Part shown: one piece after another, positions 1 through 11,605 of the stretch
How the letters are laid out: the number at the start of each line of letters is the position of its first letter
Numbering within the stretch: the first letter of the stretch is position 1
Assembly (NCBI RefSeq): GCF_003945595.2
Contig: NW_024104376.1
Location: forward strand, 1,426,001 to 1,490,000
Source: Pipra filicauda
Taxonomy: Eukaryota; Chordata; Aves; Passeriformes; Pipridae
DNA length: 64,000 bases
Direction: 5' to 3'
Program-made: the position numbers and the translations under genes
The notes under the pieces: model-generated
Told to the model about the DNA's origin: nothing
What the model saw: only the letters and a program-made list of their open reading frames with translations
The model's database searches: none

Positions 1-394
1 TGCAATGGCAATAAAATTAACTCTGTGGCCACTTTGGGTATAAATTTCTTATCTTGCATACTCTTCCACTCTGCCATTAACAAGCAGGGAAAGCGTGCAA
101 GCAAAATGTGCAATGTAACCCCCAACCACCCCTCCAGCAGGCACCCAGTGGTCTTTAACCTGGTAAGCAGGTGTGCAGAGCTCTGGAACAGAACTGCTGC
201 TAAAGCAGTAAGAGTTTTGTGCATCCTGTGTGTCCTAAACCCCAGGCCAGATAATCTGCTTGATCCAGATACTGCAGTTAATTTTTTATCCTGGAAAACC
301 TCTGTGGATGGCATCTGATAGCACCAGCACAAGTAGACCTGCTTAACTGAAATCTTGATGCACCATCAAAGTACATAGGATCTTGGACTTCTAG
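1..394. other. Gene-free stretch
   Basis: No coding exon, RNA gene or recognisable repeat is seen. The only open frame lacks any domain or codon pattern suggesting translation. Confidence 0.6.
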
Positions 395-612
395 GAGAAT
401 TCATGTTGGAAGGGACCTTAACAGGTCTGTAGCTCAAACTCCTTCTCAGACCAAGTTGCTCAGTGCTTTATCCATCCTGGTCTTTAAAAAGGATAGAGAT
501 GGCACAATCTCTCTGGGCAACCTGCTCCCCTGTCTGACTGTCCTCATGCTGAAAATATTTTTCCATATTCAAGTCAGAACTTCAGTGTTTCAACATCAGT
601 GTTCATTTAATC
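395..612 (-). mobile_element. CR1 LINE 3' fragment (antisense)
   Basis: The plus strand reads as the reverse complement of the CR1 3' end. It has the TTGGAAGGGACC core, then a stretch like 'accaagttgctcagtgct', then 'ctctctgggcaacctgctcc', then the degenerate 'ttccatattcaagtcagaac' block that corresponds to the end of the ORF2 coding part. It is diverged and lacks the terminal ATTCTRTG repeats. CR1 copies in birds are usually 5'-truncated, as here. This fragment is old and inactive. Confidence 0.8.
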
Positions 613-2555
613 AAAATAAATATGGTATTTATATAAAATTACTAATTTTTAAGTATTAATATTGGTAATAATACAGGGCTTTACACTCAGCTTTGCCCTC
701 AAAACTTAAGGGGTATATAAATTTGTAAGCCCGTTTTAAAAGTACACCAGCTGTTGCTTGTTTAGTGTCTTGGAGAACAACTAATACACATTCAAAACTA
801 TTCTATAACCAGATGTGATATCTTGCATTTCAATGTCCTTTACAGTAAAATAGATCCCCTAAGCACTTAAAAATACATCACATAACCCTTCACTAACTGG
901 CAGTTGCTTCTTTGGTAAAGCCTGGCAGCTGTTCAGCCACAAACAGAAAATAAGGAAAAAAGTAGCTCAGGATAAGACTGAGTACTGGAAAGTACTGCAG
1001 GAATATGGCTTGTCCTTATGTGTTGATGTTTCACCAGGAAGAGTCATCGTCAGCATTTCTGTCAGAAAAGCTTGTCTGTAAAGAAACTCCTAATTCACTT
1101 CAATGCACCTAAATAGCACAGCTCAGCAACTCCAAGTGATGTTACTAGAAACTCTTGGTTTCTCAGTGTTATTGAGAAGCAGAAAAATGCTTTTAGCTAA
1201 TGAAATACGTATTTAGAGACCTCAAAGGAAGCTCCTGTAATTCAATTTTTTTTTTCCATTTTAAGCTCTGAACACTATGGCACATCACTTAACTAAACTA
1301 AATGGGCTATATGGTAAAACAAAATACAGTGAAGCGCGACCTGCTTCTTGAATTGGGATCTGACCCCATGTCCCTTGCAATATGCCTCAGGACATCTTCA
1401 TTGTCCAAGAGGGATGAAGAACACAACCCTGCACCACTTCCAAAGCAGTCGCACTCCCTAGACACAGTCAGAGCTAATCTGCTAATGACCCACCAGAAGC
1501 AAGGACTGTTCTTTGCTCATCTGCAGAGGGTGTTCAGATGTTTGTCTTGTAAATGCTACTTTCCAGTGCTTGTTAAATTATGCCAACCTCTACTAAAGGA
1601 AAAGAATAGGGACACCAAATGGTAAACAAACCTCAAGTTCTGTTTCATCTCAACAGTATTTGGATGAGTAACAACAACAAAGATAATCTTTTCTTTTCCT
1701 AGGATTGTTTAATTCCACAGATTATTGATCACATTTTTGGCAAGCTATTCAGCTGCTATTGGGCACTTCATAAACAAGAACTGATGTTCTACAGTGTGTC
1801 AGTACCTTTGTCTACTATCCCTAGACAGTGTGCTGGAAGAAAACAGTGTAACAGATTTGGATGGGTTTTTTTACTTTTATGGACAATTTATCACAACGAG
1901 GTGGAGTGAGAAATAGACACAATCAACATCGGTTTTCATAAATAACAAAGGGTACTCCCTGCCTGGTAGCAGGAGTAGCAGAGAGGCTTCATTGATTTTG
2001 CTTTGATATTTCAGGTTAATTTCTCCACAAGGGTGGAAGAGACAACTGGGTTTTCCGTCTTCAGAGCAATTTGCAGCACTCACTAAACAGTACAATAACC
2101 TCAGCATGTTGCCAATATCTTTCAGGAGCAAAAACATGTTCCCCACAAAACCCACCGACACCACCACATTGACTGTGAGAAAGAATCTCCCTCCACTGTT
2201 CATGGTAAAAGGACTTCTTTGGCCAACACTCAGAAGGTTGGGCCATCAGCTAAGGCAACAGAGTGGAGGAAAAGTCAGCTTCTCCCACAGCTCTTGTGCC
2301 TGGGAGGTGAGACCTACCCATGCTTCTTCAGTGTGCTTTGACCCTCCTGTCACCACTGAAACGGTGTGAAATGTTCACAAAAGTCTTTGCCAAAATTAAT
2401 TAAATTAATCCACATTTTTAAAGAACAAAGATCCACATGACATCTGTCAGAGACACCCACCTTAGTCTCATAAATAGCAGCCATTTGGCTTTTTTCCCCT
2501 CATTGAACAAAGAAAACTGCAAACATAGGTTTTTGTGTCCAGATGAAGGCAGTAA
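613..2555. other. Gene-free AT-rich stretch
   Basis: Several short overlapping open frames occur on both strands between 1300 and 2400, but none shows a domain, signal peptide or splice-flanked structure. A short oligo-T run lies near 1247-1256. I recognise no repeat family here. Confidence 0.5.
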
Positions 2556-2573
2556 TTCATCATCATGGCTGGG

Positions 2574-2587
2574 CTTTGCGAACAAAG
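2574..2587 (-). other. 3' UTR hairpin with TTCG loop
   Basis: On the minus strand the sequence CTTTG-TTCG-CAAAG forms a 5-bp stem closed by a TTCG tetraloop. The same structure with a different base pair occurs at 51741-51754. 3' hairpins of this kind are often recognised by LINE reverse transcriptases, but that role is inferred here. Confidence 0.55.
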
Positions 2588-2829
2588 ATTTGAGAAGGAC
2601 TCTACCCACGCTTGCTACAAACACGCTGGTGGCTAAAAAGGCCAATGCAAGATAGACAAGTCCAGTAGCAAAAGGCACAGTGGAAAGTCTCCTTAGGCGG
2701 TATTGGCAAGACACGGTTCTTTCTGCGTTGTCTTTTCTCCTCAAGAGTGATCCTACGTGTGTTCTCAAAAGAAGCAGCAGCGTTATGTATAGTGTGTCTC
2801 CATGTCTCCCTATTGGAGGCCAGAGTAGA

Positions 2830-2834
2830 CCAGT
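2830..2834. repeat. Target-site duplication, left copy (CCAGT)
   Basis: These five bases sit directly before the TGT start of the solo LTR and are repeated exactly at 4054-4058 after its ACA end. This fixes the insertion boundaries. Confidence 0.88.
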
Positions 2835-4053
2835 TGTGGTGGGAGGAAACAGTTTTCCCCCTGAAGTTATAAAATGGTAAAACCTCAGGGGGTGGTGACC
2901 CTTGAGGTTTTACCCAACGAGCGCTTCTGCAAAATATAAACATATCACAAGCAGACCGGAAGAGAAGAAAAGTAGTTGTAGTTGTTGTTGGAGAGGTGGC
3001 CATGTTCTGAGGCCACGAGGAGAAGGGGCAGGAGTGCCCCTGGGGAGCTCTGGCCCCCCCAGCCCCGGCTGGGGGCTGCAGGGACTTGGAACAGTGTTAA
3101 ACTGGGCTAAGTACCTGTGGCTGAGAGGCTGGAAGTTTTTCCTCCACCGTGAGCCGCAGAAGCAGCGGCAAAAACAACACTGGCCGGAGAAAGTGGTAGA
3201 GAGCCAGAAGAGATAAGGAGCAGCAAACAGCATGCAGCCAAGGAAGACACAGAGTTGTCTGTAGAGAAAGAGAGCCAGCAGTTGAGAGAGAGCAGAACTA
3301 AACTCTACAGAGACAGAGTTTGGGTAAGAACTGAAACCAAAACCCCCCAAACTCCTTGGAGACCCCTCCTAGAAAGGAGGAGGAGGATGAACTATAACTT
3401 GAAAGAGTCTTGGAGTGCTACAACACTGCAGAAAGGAGCTGAAAAGCTCAGAGAAGGAATGCGGAGGGGGTGACCTTGGCCCCCCTCACTGCCACTGCTA
3501 AGCTAAGCTAGCAGCCTGAGATCAGAGCCCAAGAGCTCTGTAGGGGAACTTGAGTCCCCTGAAGATACAGACCGTCACGAAGGCTTCTCTACTTTGTTGA
3601 TATGACCGTGGTGAAGTGACCTTGTCCAGGTGAACACAGCTCACGGAAGAGAAGACCCTCACTTGGAGATGATGGGCCAAGGGGCTTGGATACCCCCTCG
3701 TGTGTACTGGCAGAGATCCAACTACAGCTGCTGCATGGAAGAGAGAGAGATAGACTGTTACTCTGAAGAGAATGCTGCTCTGAGAGTGGAAAGGATCTTT
3801 TCCTTTTTCCCTCCTGGACTTTTATTTGGAGGGGAGGAGAGATTTTATCCATACTTTTATGTCATAGTAGAGATAGCTGAGATTGTATATAATGTATTGT
3901 AGTATTTATTTCGTACAGTCATTGTAATATATAATCCCTTTCCCCCATTTTGAGTCTTGTGTGGTGTCTGGAAAGCCCATCTCACACTGGGTTGAGATGT
4001 GGGAGGGGGACTTGGACTAGGAAATTAGATTTTGGGGCTCTCAAACCATGACA
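2835..4053 (+). mobile_element. Solo LTR of an avian endogenous retrovirus (copy A)
   Basis: This is a 1219-bp element with TGT...ACA termini flanked by a 5-bp direct repeat, so its ends are exact. It aligns along its whole length with copy B at 22621-23842. Near its start are a TATA-like TTATAAAA (about 2867-2874) and an A/T-rich CAAAATATAAA. Its last part holds an AT-rich poly(A)-signal-like zone, then TTTTGAGTCTTGTG, then the conserved terminal block ending CTCAAACCATGACA. No gag, pol or env sequence is attached, so the provirus was reduced to one LTR by LTR-LTR recombination. A 5-bp duplication fits an ERVL-class or related element. It may carry residual promoter activity; no coding capacity is visible. 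Confidence 0.88.
2876..2914 (+). other. Hairpin specific to LTR copy A
   Basis: GGTAAAACCTCA (2876-2887) is exactly complementary to TGAGGTTTTACC (2903-2914), with further GGG/CCC pairing toward the loop. Copy B lacks the right arm at the corresponding place, so this is an insertion in A or a deletion in B. The stem lies just downstream of the TATA-like motif. Confidence 0.6.
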
Positions 4054-4350
4054 CCAGTGATGATGATCAATATGGCCAAAGCTGAGATGTTGTTTCAGGG
4101 AGTCCTTGTATCTCCTCTTCGAGGCTCATCTCTTGTGGCAGCCAGTGGCAAGTTCGCCATAGAGCACAATCTTAGGGAGGCGGTGGTCCTTCATCCTTGA
4201 GATGTGCCCTGCCCAACGCAGCTGTGTTCTCAGCAACATGGCCTCAATACTTGTAACTGCTGCCTGTTCAAGAACAGACATATTAGTCACATAATCTGAC
4301 CAGTGAATGTTTAGGATTGTACAAAGGCAGTGCTGATGGAAGGCAGTAAT
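4054..4350 (-). mobile_element. Non-LTR retrotransposon: reverse-transcriptase ORF 3' region
   Basis: On the minus strand the reading frame gives conserved post-RT motifs: CTILNIHWSDYVTN, then VLEQAAVTSIEAMLLRTQ, then LRWAGHISRMKDHRLPKIV, then LYGELATGCHKR. A frameshift follows, after which RRYKDSLKQHLSFGHIDHHHW continues the same protein. This matches the region just after the RT thumb in RTE/CFDP2-like endonuclease-reverse transcriptases. It continues at 2556-2834 after the inserted LTR. It is 5'-truncated near 4350, where homology to the family ends. It is inactive: no catalytic RT core or endonuclease is present. CCAGT at 4054-4058 belongs both to this element and to the LTR target duplication. 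Confidence 0.8.
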
Positions 4351-6899
4351 TACAATAACAATAAATGGATATACTATATTGAGCACACAAGGAAAAGTGT
4401 TTCTTGCTGATAAGACTCATGCACCAATCCACTAGTGACCTCCAGACACTGATTTCAGGGAAGTTCCCTATTGCACAGCATCCCAGACTTGTGATCCTGA
4501 AAGCAACCTGTAAAGATGTGAACCCCTGGTGAGGAGAGCATACAATGCCAGTATTGTATGTCCTTTATGGGGACATTTACAGGTGATCCCAAACATTCAT
4601 TGCAGAGTATTTAAACAGCAGATTCACACCTTCAGTTTAAAAGCTTTGCAGCTCTCCCCTGTCTCCCATAAGTGATATTTTCTTCTCTGCTTGATACAGA
4701 TTAGAGTTTCACAAATAAAAGAGTTCCTTAGTTCCAAAGTTAAATCATATTATCAGGAACACAGAAAAGAGTTCAGTAGGCAAAAAGCTGATTCTGCTAG
4801 TATCCCGTGAATGACATTTTATCTGTCAATTAAAGAAGAAATACTTCCTCTTCTTTTTAATGCCAGAGAGCAGAATTAATGCCACAGCCCAATTTCTGTC
4901 ATACAATGTAATAATACAATTATGAAGCTGAGAAAATCCTAAAATTTATTTTGCTTGGCCTCCAGCCTGACAATTTTCAGAACTCTATGCAATGCATGGA
5001 TATGTTTCCCATTATAAAATTATTTGTTAAGCTCCATTCATTCAAGTTGCAGGAAGAGACAACTCAATGGTTTATCAATTTAATCTGAACATCACTTGAC
5101 TTTTCTGCTTGGCCTGCATTCACATTACAGTTTCCCTAAGTAATTGCAACAGCCCATATTGAAATAGAGTCTTGAACCAGACGACAATAAATTATAGGTC
5201 TGTCAAGTCTTCAAGTCTCTTGTGCCAAGCATGGGACTCCCACATACTCCCCTCCACAGCTGGGCTGTTCCCTTGGATGTTTTATGTGCAGCATCATACC
5301 AAGTTGACTCAGTCTGTGCCCTGCTAATCCACTTCATCTAGCACAAACTAGGAGATTCAGCTCAAAACTGAAACACCTAAAGACAAATGTCCCCATGTGG
5401 TTACATGTACTCTAGGTATCTGAGTTTCAGTCAGTAATGATCTAGGGCTCAGCTTGGTGCAGTCAGAAATGCCCTAGGAGATGCCACATGACCTTCAGGC
5501 ACTACTCCAGAACAGTCTGAGCTCTCCTTGGACCATATTTTGCAGATCCATCCAAATATCTTGAGTATTCAAAAGTATCTCACCTGTCATGAAACCAAGC
5601 TTTGCCCTTCACCTTAATCCCACCCAGAATGGGTGGATAAGAGCTTTGGAGGATAAGAGCTTTGCAGCTGGAAAAGGAATCCGAACTGCATCTGGCAATG
5701 CCTATTTTCCTTGCTGAAAAGTGTTAGATTCATTACACCCCATTGGACTGTGTTCATACACATAAACAAACAAACCAACCAACAAGCAGAAGAGAGAGAG
5801 AGGAAAAAAAGAAGGGGCTTACGCTGTAAGCTAGTCACATTCAGAGCTGGCTCAACATTTGGAACTCTTCAAGATTAAAGTCTGTATGGACCTGGAATAC
5901 TATCTCCCTCTCATGGAAAGATGGGGTCTTTTGGAAAACTAGAAATTAGATGTAGATTCATAATACTGCTGAAATCGTGGAAATATTGGAATATAAGGAT
6001 TGGGTCAGACCTCTTTTCCAGTATTATAAAAATATTTGAGACACAATTCATAAACAGAAAAATCTGTTCAATGAAGTGCACAGAAAATGAGTAATCAGTT
6101 GCTGTATTTGAAATAGCTCTATTTTTTTCTGAAGTTGCTCATATTATCTCTATTTTGGCTGATGTGCTGCCGTGTGATATCTCATTAAACTGCTTGTGAT
6201 ACTTGTCTTCAGGCCCACGCTTTTGGTGTGGCCATTTACAGTACAGCTTATTTTCATTGTCACATGGACCCCAACACTGGCTTAAACCAGCCAGATAGTG
6301 AGTGTGGGAGAACTTGTTAGCAAAGACTCTAACTGGGGGAGTAGGGTAGGTTGTGGAGAAATGTCGGAGTCAGGTCACAGCTCCCCAGGCAACAGGCACC
6401 TCACATGGGACAACCACACATGGGACCAAGGCCATGTTGGGATATCAGGGAACAGTCTGGGATGAGGACCAGGACAAGGACCAGTGAGGAAAACCAGGGT
6501 CAACACAGCTCTGGAATGGCTGGAGAGGGCCACAAGTATGGAAATGGACTCCATGGGGCCCATGGCTGGGCAGGGAAGACCAGGGCTCTGACAGAGCTGG
6601 AGACTAGCATCCTCCAGCATTGATGTAAGATCAGCCACTATCTAGACCTCAATTCAGCCACCTACACATAGGGATCTTGTCGTAAAGGAGTTGCCACAGA
6701 ACACAAGAGAATTCTGCAAACTGCTAGCAGATGTGATATAAGACCAATAGTGAAGAGGTAGATGAAGACCACAACCTGAAGTATCAGGGGCCTCTTGGGA
6801 GCTGTGTATGAGCTACTGAAGAGAGCTCCTGACAACATACTCAATTGAGTGAGTGATTCTGTTCACCATAAAGTGTGTGCCTAATTTAAAGTATACTGA
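4351..6899. other. Gene-free stretch
   Basis: AT-rich sequence without recognisable coding exons. It contains a short 16-bp tandem duplication (listed separately) and a purine-rich patch near 5790-5815. A 90-codon frame at 6351-6623 is GC-richer than its surroundings but has no recognisable domain. Confidence 0.5.
5635..5666. repeat. 16-bp tandem duplication
   Basis: GGATAAGAGCTTTGGA is followed immediately by GGATAAGAGCTTTGCA, differing at one base. This is a recent local slippage or duplication with no evident function. Confidence 0.8.
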
Positions 6900-7400
6900 A
6901 TCATTTGCTTCTGGAGAAGGAATGTCCCCTGGAAGCCAAAATGCAGTGACACCTGAGCACAGCTGGACAAGCAGGATTACAAGAAAAAGTGTTAAGCAAA
7001 AGAAAACAATACATGGCCATTCTGTTTAAGGAGGCCTGGTCCATCACAGAGGTGGACGGAGGTCAGAAGAGTGACAGCATGAAGATAAGGCAGAAGTAGG
7101 ACATGGTAAAACCAATAGGTGCAACACCCATGATGCTGAGCTAAAGGGAAGAAACATAAGGAGATATCCAAAGAATTTTACCAGTGGCAGCCAGAAAACT
7201 CCCGGAGCTGATACAAAGGCATAAAAGCTCTGGCATCAGAAGTTTAGGCTGCTCTTTCTTTTTTCCTGTCCCCACCACTCCCATGGATTTTCCTGAATAA
7301 ATCAGAGTGGGGGCTTACTGACTGCTCTAGTAATGAACAGCGTCTTGGTGTCTTTCATTAACTCTTTTAAGAGAGTAATGTTCTCCAAACATAATATTCA
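6900..7400 (+). mobile_element. Probable LTR 3' part (boundaries unclear)
   Basis: A TATA-like GGCATAAAAGCTC (ATAAAA at 7221-7226) is followed about 75 bp later by AATAAA (7296-7301), then a T/G-rich stretch with GTCTTGGTGTCTTTC. This TATA-to-AATAAA spacing followed by a GT-rich element is typical of the U3-R-U5 junction of retroviral LTRs. No matching second copy lies in the window and no target-site duplication was found, so the ends are approximate. An ordinary terminal exon with a chance TATA-like motif is an alternative. Confidence 0.4.
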
Positions 7401-10400
7401 GCCACACATTGGTGAATGATCCTTACTACAGTTTTTTTTTCATTTCCCTTTTGGTTTGCATTTATTTGGCCTAATTAATATTCAACCCGAGGAATTCACT
7501 TTTCACTTACTCAGAAAAATGAAGCAGAAATCAGAGCAAAAAGGACTTTTTTGATATATCCAACAATGGATCTTCAATGTGCATGTCCTGCTTTCTCAGG
7601 TAAGAAATGGCTCATCTATCAGTAATTAATAGAGGGGGTGAAGTACCAGCATTTGTGGGTCCATTGCAACATGCTGCATGGGCACAGACCACAAACCATT
7701 TTTTTGAAATTAAGCATTTCACTTTCCAAGGATAGGCAAAGGCGAATCTGGGAATCTGGCTTCAATTTCCAATTCTGGCACACACTGGTGGGGATTGAGC
7801 TGCTGTTCCTGGGTTTTCCAGCAAGTCAACTCAACTCCTCTTTACCTGCATATATCCATAGGCTAAGGTGCCTAGCAAAAATTTACCCAGATTTTGGCAT
7901 CAGGTAACATTAGCCTGATCTGAACACTGCTCCAGATGTTTTAGTCCTTTCCTGATGCAGGGTCAGCAGCATGGATGCTCTCTGGATCCACGGCACTGAT
8001 CCGAGCAGGCTTGCTGGTCTGACACCCTGGATAACACCAGAAAGTGGCACCAGTGCTCTCTTCTTTCCTGCATCCCATCTTCCTGGGATCAGGGAAGCAC
8101 AGTTTTCAGTCTTCTCAAGCAGCAGGAAGACCTGATCCCCAGGACCCCACCTCCCGGCAAACAATCAGCCATCTCTGACACCAACAGCAGGACCACTTCC
8201 TTCTGCTGTGGAAAGCTCAGTTCAGTGTCACATGTATGACAATGTCAGGCAAGAATCCAATTCTTCAGGGTGGCCTTCAACTGCATTAAACATTGGGACA
8301 CACTTTCTCTCTCTGAAATCCCTTTATTTGCTCCCTCCACACTTTCCAAATTTTGCAGCTAATGAGGTTTGGACCCTACAGACAATAGCATTCAGTCTCA
8401 CACCATCTCAATTATTATTTTTCAACCTACACACTACATGGAACAAGGATTTTGTGAAAGAAATAATATGCAATAGGGTATAATCTTTTTCTGCTAACTA
8501 TCCCTATCCCAAGATGGATTAGTTCTCCTCAATTATGGGTCCTCTCTCAACCAGCCCTGAGAACTATAGCTTTATTACTGTGAGCTTAAATAATTATGTA
8601 TGTCTATCCTAATAAGAGAAAACGTGGTTTGGATTTTGTAACAGGTGATCTTGAGAACTTCAAGCCTGCTATGTCACTGCAGTTGGCCATCATTCTCAAA
8701 CTGACTAGTTTTATTATAAATTTAAATTATTAAAATCTCATTAAGTTCTAAGCTTTCACTGTGGCGCATGCATCTTACAGACCTTATTTCCTTGTTAGTC
8801 ACATTTCTATGGGGCTAATCATAGGAATATCCTCCTGATGAAAGTACGTGCTGTCATCTCAGTAGCAAAGCTTTGCAACGCCAGGAAAAATTTTATCAAC
8901 CCAAACATACTTCCTAGGTTGGAGGAAGGCAACTGCCTCCTGCATCATCCAAAGACTGGCAACATTAGCACTGAGTTGGTACTTCCTCCAGATTTAAGAG
9001 GTCAGCTCTGTTCTTACTCTACTGTCAGACTGTTCTTACTCTACTGAAATATGGAAAATGCCTCTGGCAATGTCTGGGTTGGAAGATTAGTGCTGTTAAA
9101 GTGATTTAATGACTATGGTTTAATCTATGGAAATTTCTGGACAAATAGACAGTACATGTACAAACTCAACTGGTCTAAGCACACAGGGTTAAACCTAACA
9201 CATTTGGGTTGAGCCTACTGCTTTTAGGCTGACCATTGTCAGGGGAAAAGTAATAGATGTGTGGATGTGAAAATCAAGATACTTTCAGAGCTTTAGAGGT
9301 ACTTATAAGCTAAGTCCTGAACTATTGCTGTTGAATCTCATTTCTCTTTGGTACCTTGTAATTGAGTGATTGCAAAGGTTTACAATAACCAACATATTGT
9401 AGCACAATACAAGACTATAAAATTGCTTTATTTTCCTGCCAATTATGTGGTGAGATATACATGGCTGACATGTCTTGCCACATAGGGGGAAAAAATCATT
9501 TCCCAATTATCTTTGTATATTTTTGGCTAAGAAGTTTTCTCATGAGTCACAAATCATTTTCTCATGGCATCAGTAACCTTATTACATATGCAACTAATTT
9601 TATTCTGTAATCTAAAGCAGTAACAAAATGAAATTTTCTGATATCTCTCCTGGCATTCAGTTATGAGAAGCTGCAATAATTTTTCCTTGTCTATGAATAG
9701 CAGTAGGTAAAAAGGATCTCAAAAACAGGAATACCATCGTGTTTTCAGTTGGCAATAAGAAATATAATGAACAGCATATACAATGATCTTGACCTCAGCC
9801 CATCAGTCATCACTGACTATTTTCTATCAGAGCTGCAAAACAATGCCAGCTCAAAAAACATTTCCATAGCACTCTTCTTTTATTTATTTATCACATGGAA
9901 TTAATATTGGCCCCACCCTATTCACAGTAAGATCAAGAGAGAGTTCTAAATTGGTTTCAACAAAGGAGAAATTAAAGATTCCTTTTTCATTTGCTGACCC
10001 TTGAAAAAGAGAGAATGCTAGTAACCACATTAAATAAAAGCCAACATAACTACTTGGCAATCAACAACATCATAAATATGAAACATTTCATTTTGATGAA
10101 CATTAGAAAATCTAAACATAGTGATTCCTGCTTGCTTGCTTCTTTTGAGTTTATCTACCTCCCCCGAGAAGTGGTCTTGATGTCCTCCATGAGAGATCAT
10201 CCACTGTGAAATACATTCTTAAAAAGAAAACCACTTGACAGTGAAGCTTGTGTTAGTAACTGGCTATTTTGAAGTCTTTGTGATGAATTGCTGCTCTTTC
10301 CATGGTCTGATTGTTTTGAATCTTCCCTGTTGTAAAAAGATGTCTGAGGTAGTTTGAATACTTTTTTTAAAAAACAACCAAACTCCTGATCACCACAAAA

Positions 10401-11482
10401 ATGATCACAATGTCAGACCAATCACAAATATGTAGAAGTTGCTGTACTAAACCTGTAAAGATCTGGAGATTTTGAGACAAATCTTTGAAAACTTCTCACT
10501 GCAGCCCACAAATGAAAAAGCAGCATGACTATTTCACCATGCAAATTATTCTGAAGATTTAACTCATAACATTGACCTAAGTAGGAATAACTCACCTCAA
10601 GCCTTCCAAGTTTTGAAACATCTCTATACACTCTGCTTTCAGCAGAAATCTTTGAATGGATTAGTGATAAATATTTTCAGCTCTGCTTCTGAGACGCTAC
10701 AGAAGATTAGAGGTACAGTATCTCAGATATTATGTTCAGAGTGGAGGGCAGGCACCGGCAGAGTCAGAGAGAGCCCTGCCTTGTTGAATTACACTACACT
10801 GCACAGGAGGCCACAGCCTCAGCTTTCACCCTGTACACCAAGTACTTCAGTCAGCCTCTAACTACACTTTCATGTATAAGAACTGACCCATAGGACACAC
10901 CAAGTGAGTTCTTCATATTGTCTTTCTTGCATGTGTGTCAGCTGGTTTAGCAAGGATCTGTGGTGGCTGATCCATTAATTAGTGCAGACTCTTTCCACAA
11001 TCCAACTTGGGTTTATTCCGACCCAGTGAGGACACAGATGCACAGAGATGTATGTGGACACATGTTCATCTGTGTGAAATCAAGGCTTCAGCATGGCCAT
11101 GGCTCTTGAGAAGAACTTGCTTTTTAACATTTTTCCTTGTTTTAAAATGGAGATTTTTTTTCCTTCTTCCGTTTTGGAGACTGCTCTCGTTGCACAGCAT
11201 CTAAAGAGACTTTACAGACAGAGTCAGCAGCACCATCAGTTCCTCTGGTCTCTTCCCGCCCAGCCTGGCAAAGTTGGTAGCAGGGACCTACCAGCTGAGG
11301 ACAGGAGTTGAAACAGTCCAACTGGAAGGGAAGTGTTTTGCCGTAAGATCAGGAAAGACCCGTCCTAGCACACTAGCTGGAACTGTGCCAGTACCAAACG
11401 GTATCAGACCGACTCCAATACCAAGTGTCTCAGCAGATCTGGAATGGTCAATAGGATTATGACCCTGATCCCAAAACCACTA

Positions 11483-11512
11483 ATTCCTCACCAGTTTTTA
11501 CTGGCGAGGAAT
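11483..11512 (-). other. Hairpin, 13-bp stem with 4-base loop
   Basis: ATTCCTCACCAGT pairs with ACTGGCGAGGAAT across a TTTT loop. The only mismatch on the plus strand (A with C) becomes a G-U pair if the minus strand is transcribed, so a minus-strand RNA would have an uninterrupted stem. It is too short for a microRNA precursor. Confidence 0.5.
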
Positions 11513-11576
11513 CTGTCTGTACATCTGTGACTGCTGAGTTCAAATTCTTCTGCAAACCAGTATACTTTGAGAAATT

Positions 11577-11605
11577 AAAAAAAAAAAAAAAAAAAAAGAA
11601 AAAAA
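11577..11605 (+). repeat. Oligo-A tract
   Basis: Twenty-one A residues, one G, then seven more A. It could be a mononucleotide microsatellite or the tail of a retroposed transcript. The upstream sequence matches no family I recognise and has no AATAAA. Confidence 0.85.

Larger units (their letters stand above)
2556..2834 (-). mobile_element. Non-LTR retrotransposon: ORF2 C-terminus and 3' UTR
   Basis: Read on the minus strand, this encodes the last part of a LINE-type ORF2: a block beginning WSTLASNRETWRHTIH, then an Arg/Lys-rich helix (EEKRQRRKNR), then a zinc-finger-like tail with spaced Cys and His residues around IGLFSHQRVC, followed by a stop. Tails of this kind follow the reverse transcriptase in RTE/CFDP2-like endonuclease-reverse transcriptases. 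The 3' UTR contains a hairpin (2574-2587) and ends in ATG/GAT triplet repeats near 2558-2567. The upstream part of the same ORF is at 4054-4350, separated by an LTR insertion. The second cysteine pair is not clean, so the tail is probably decayed. Exact clade is uncertain. Confidence 0.72.
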
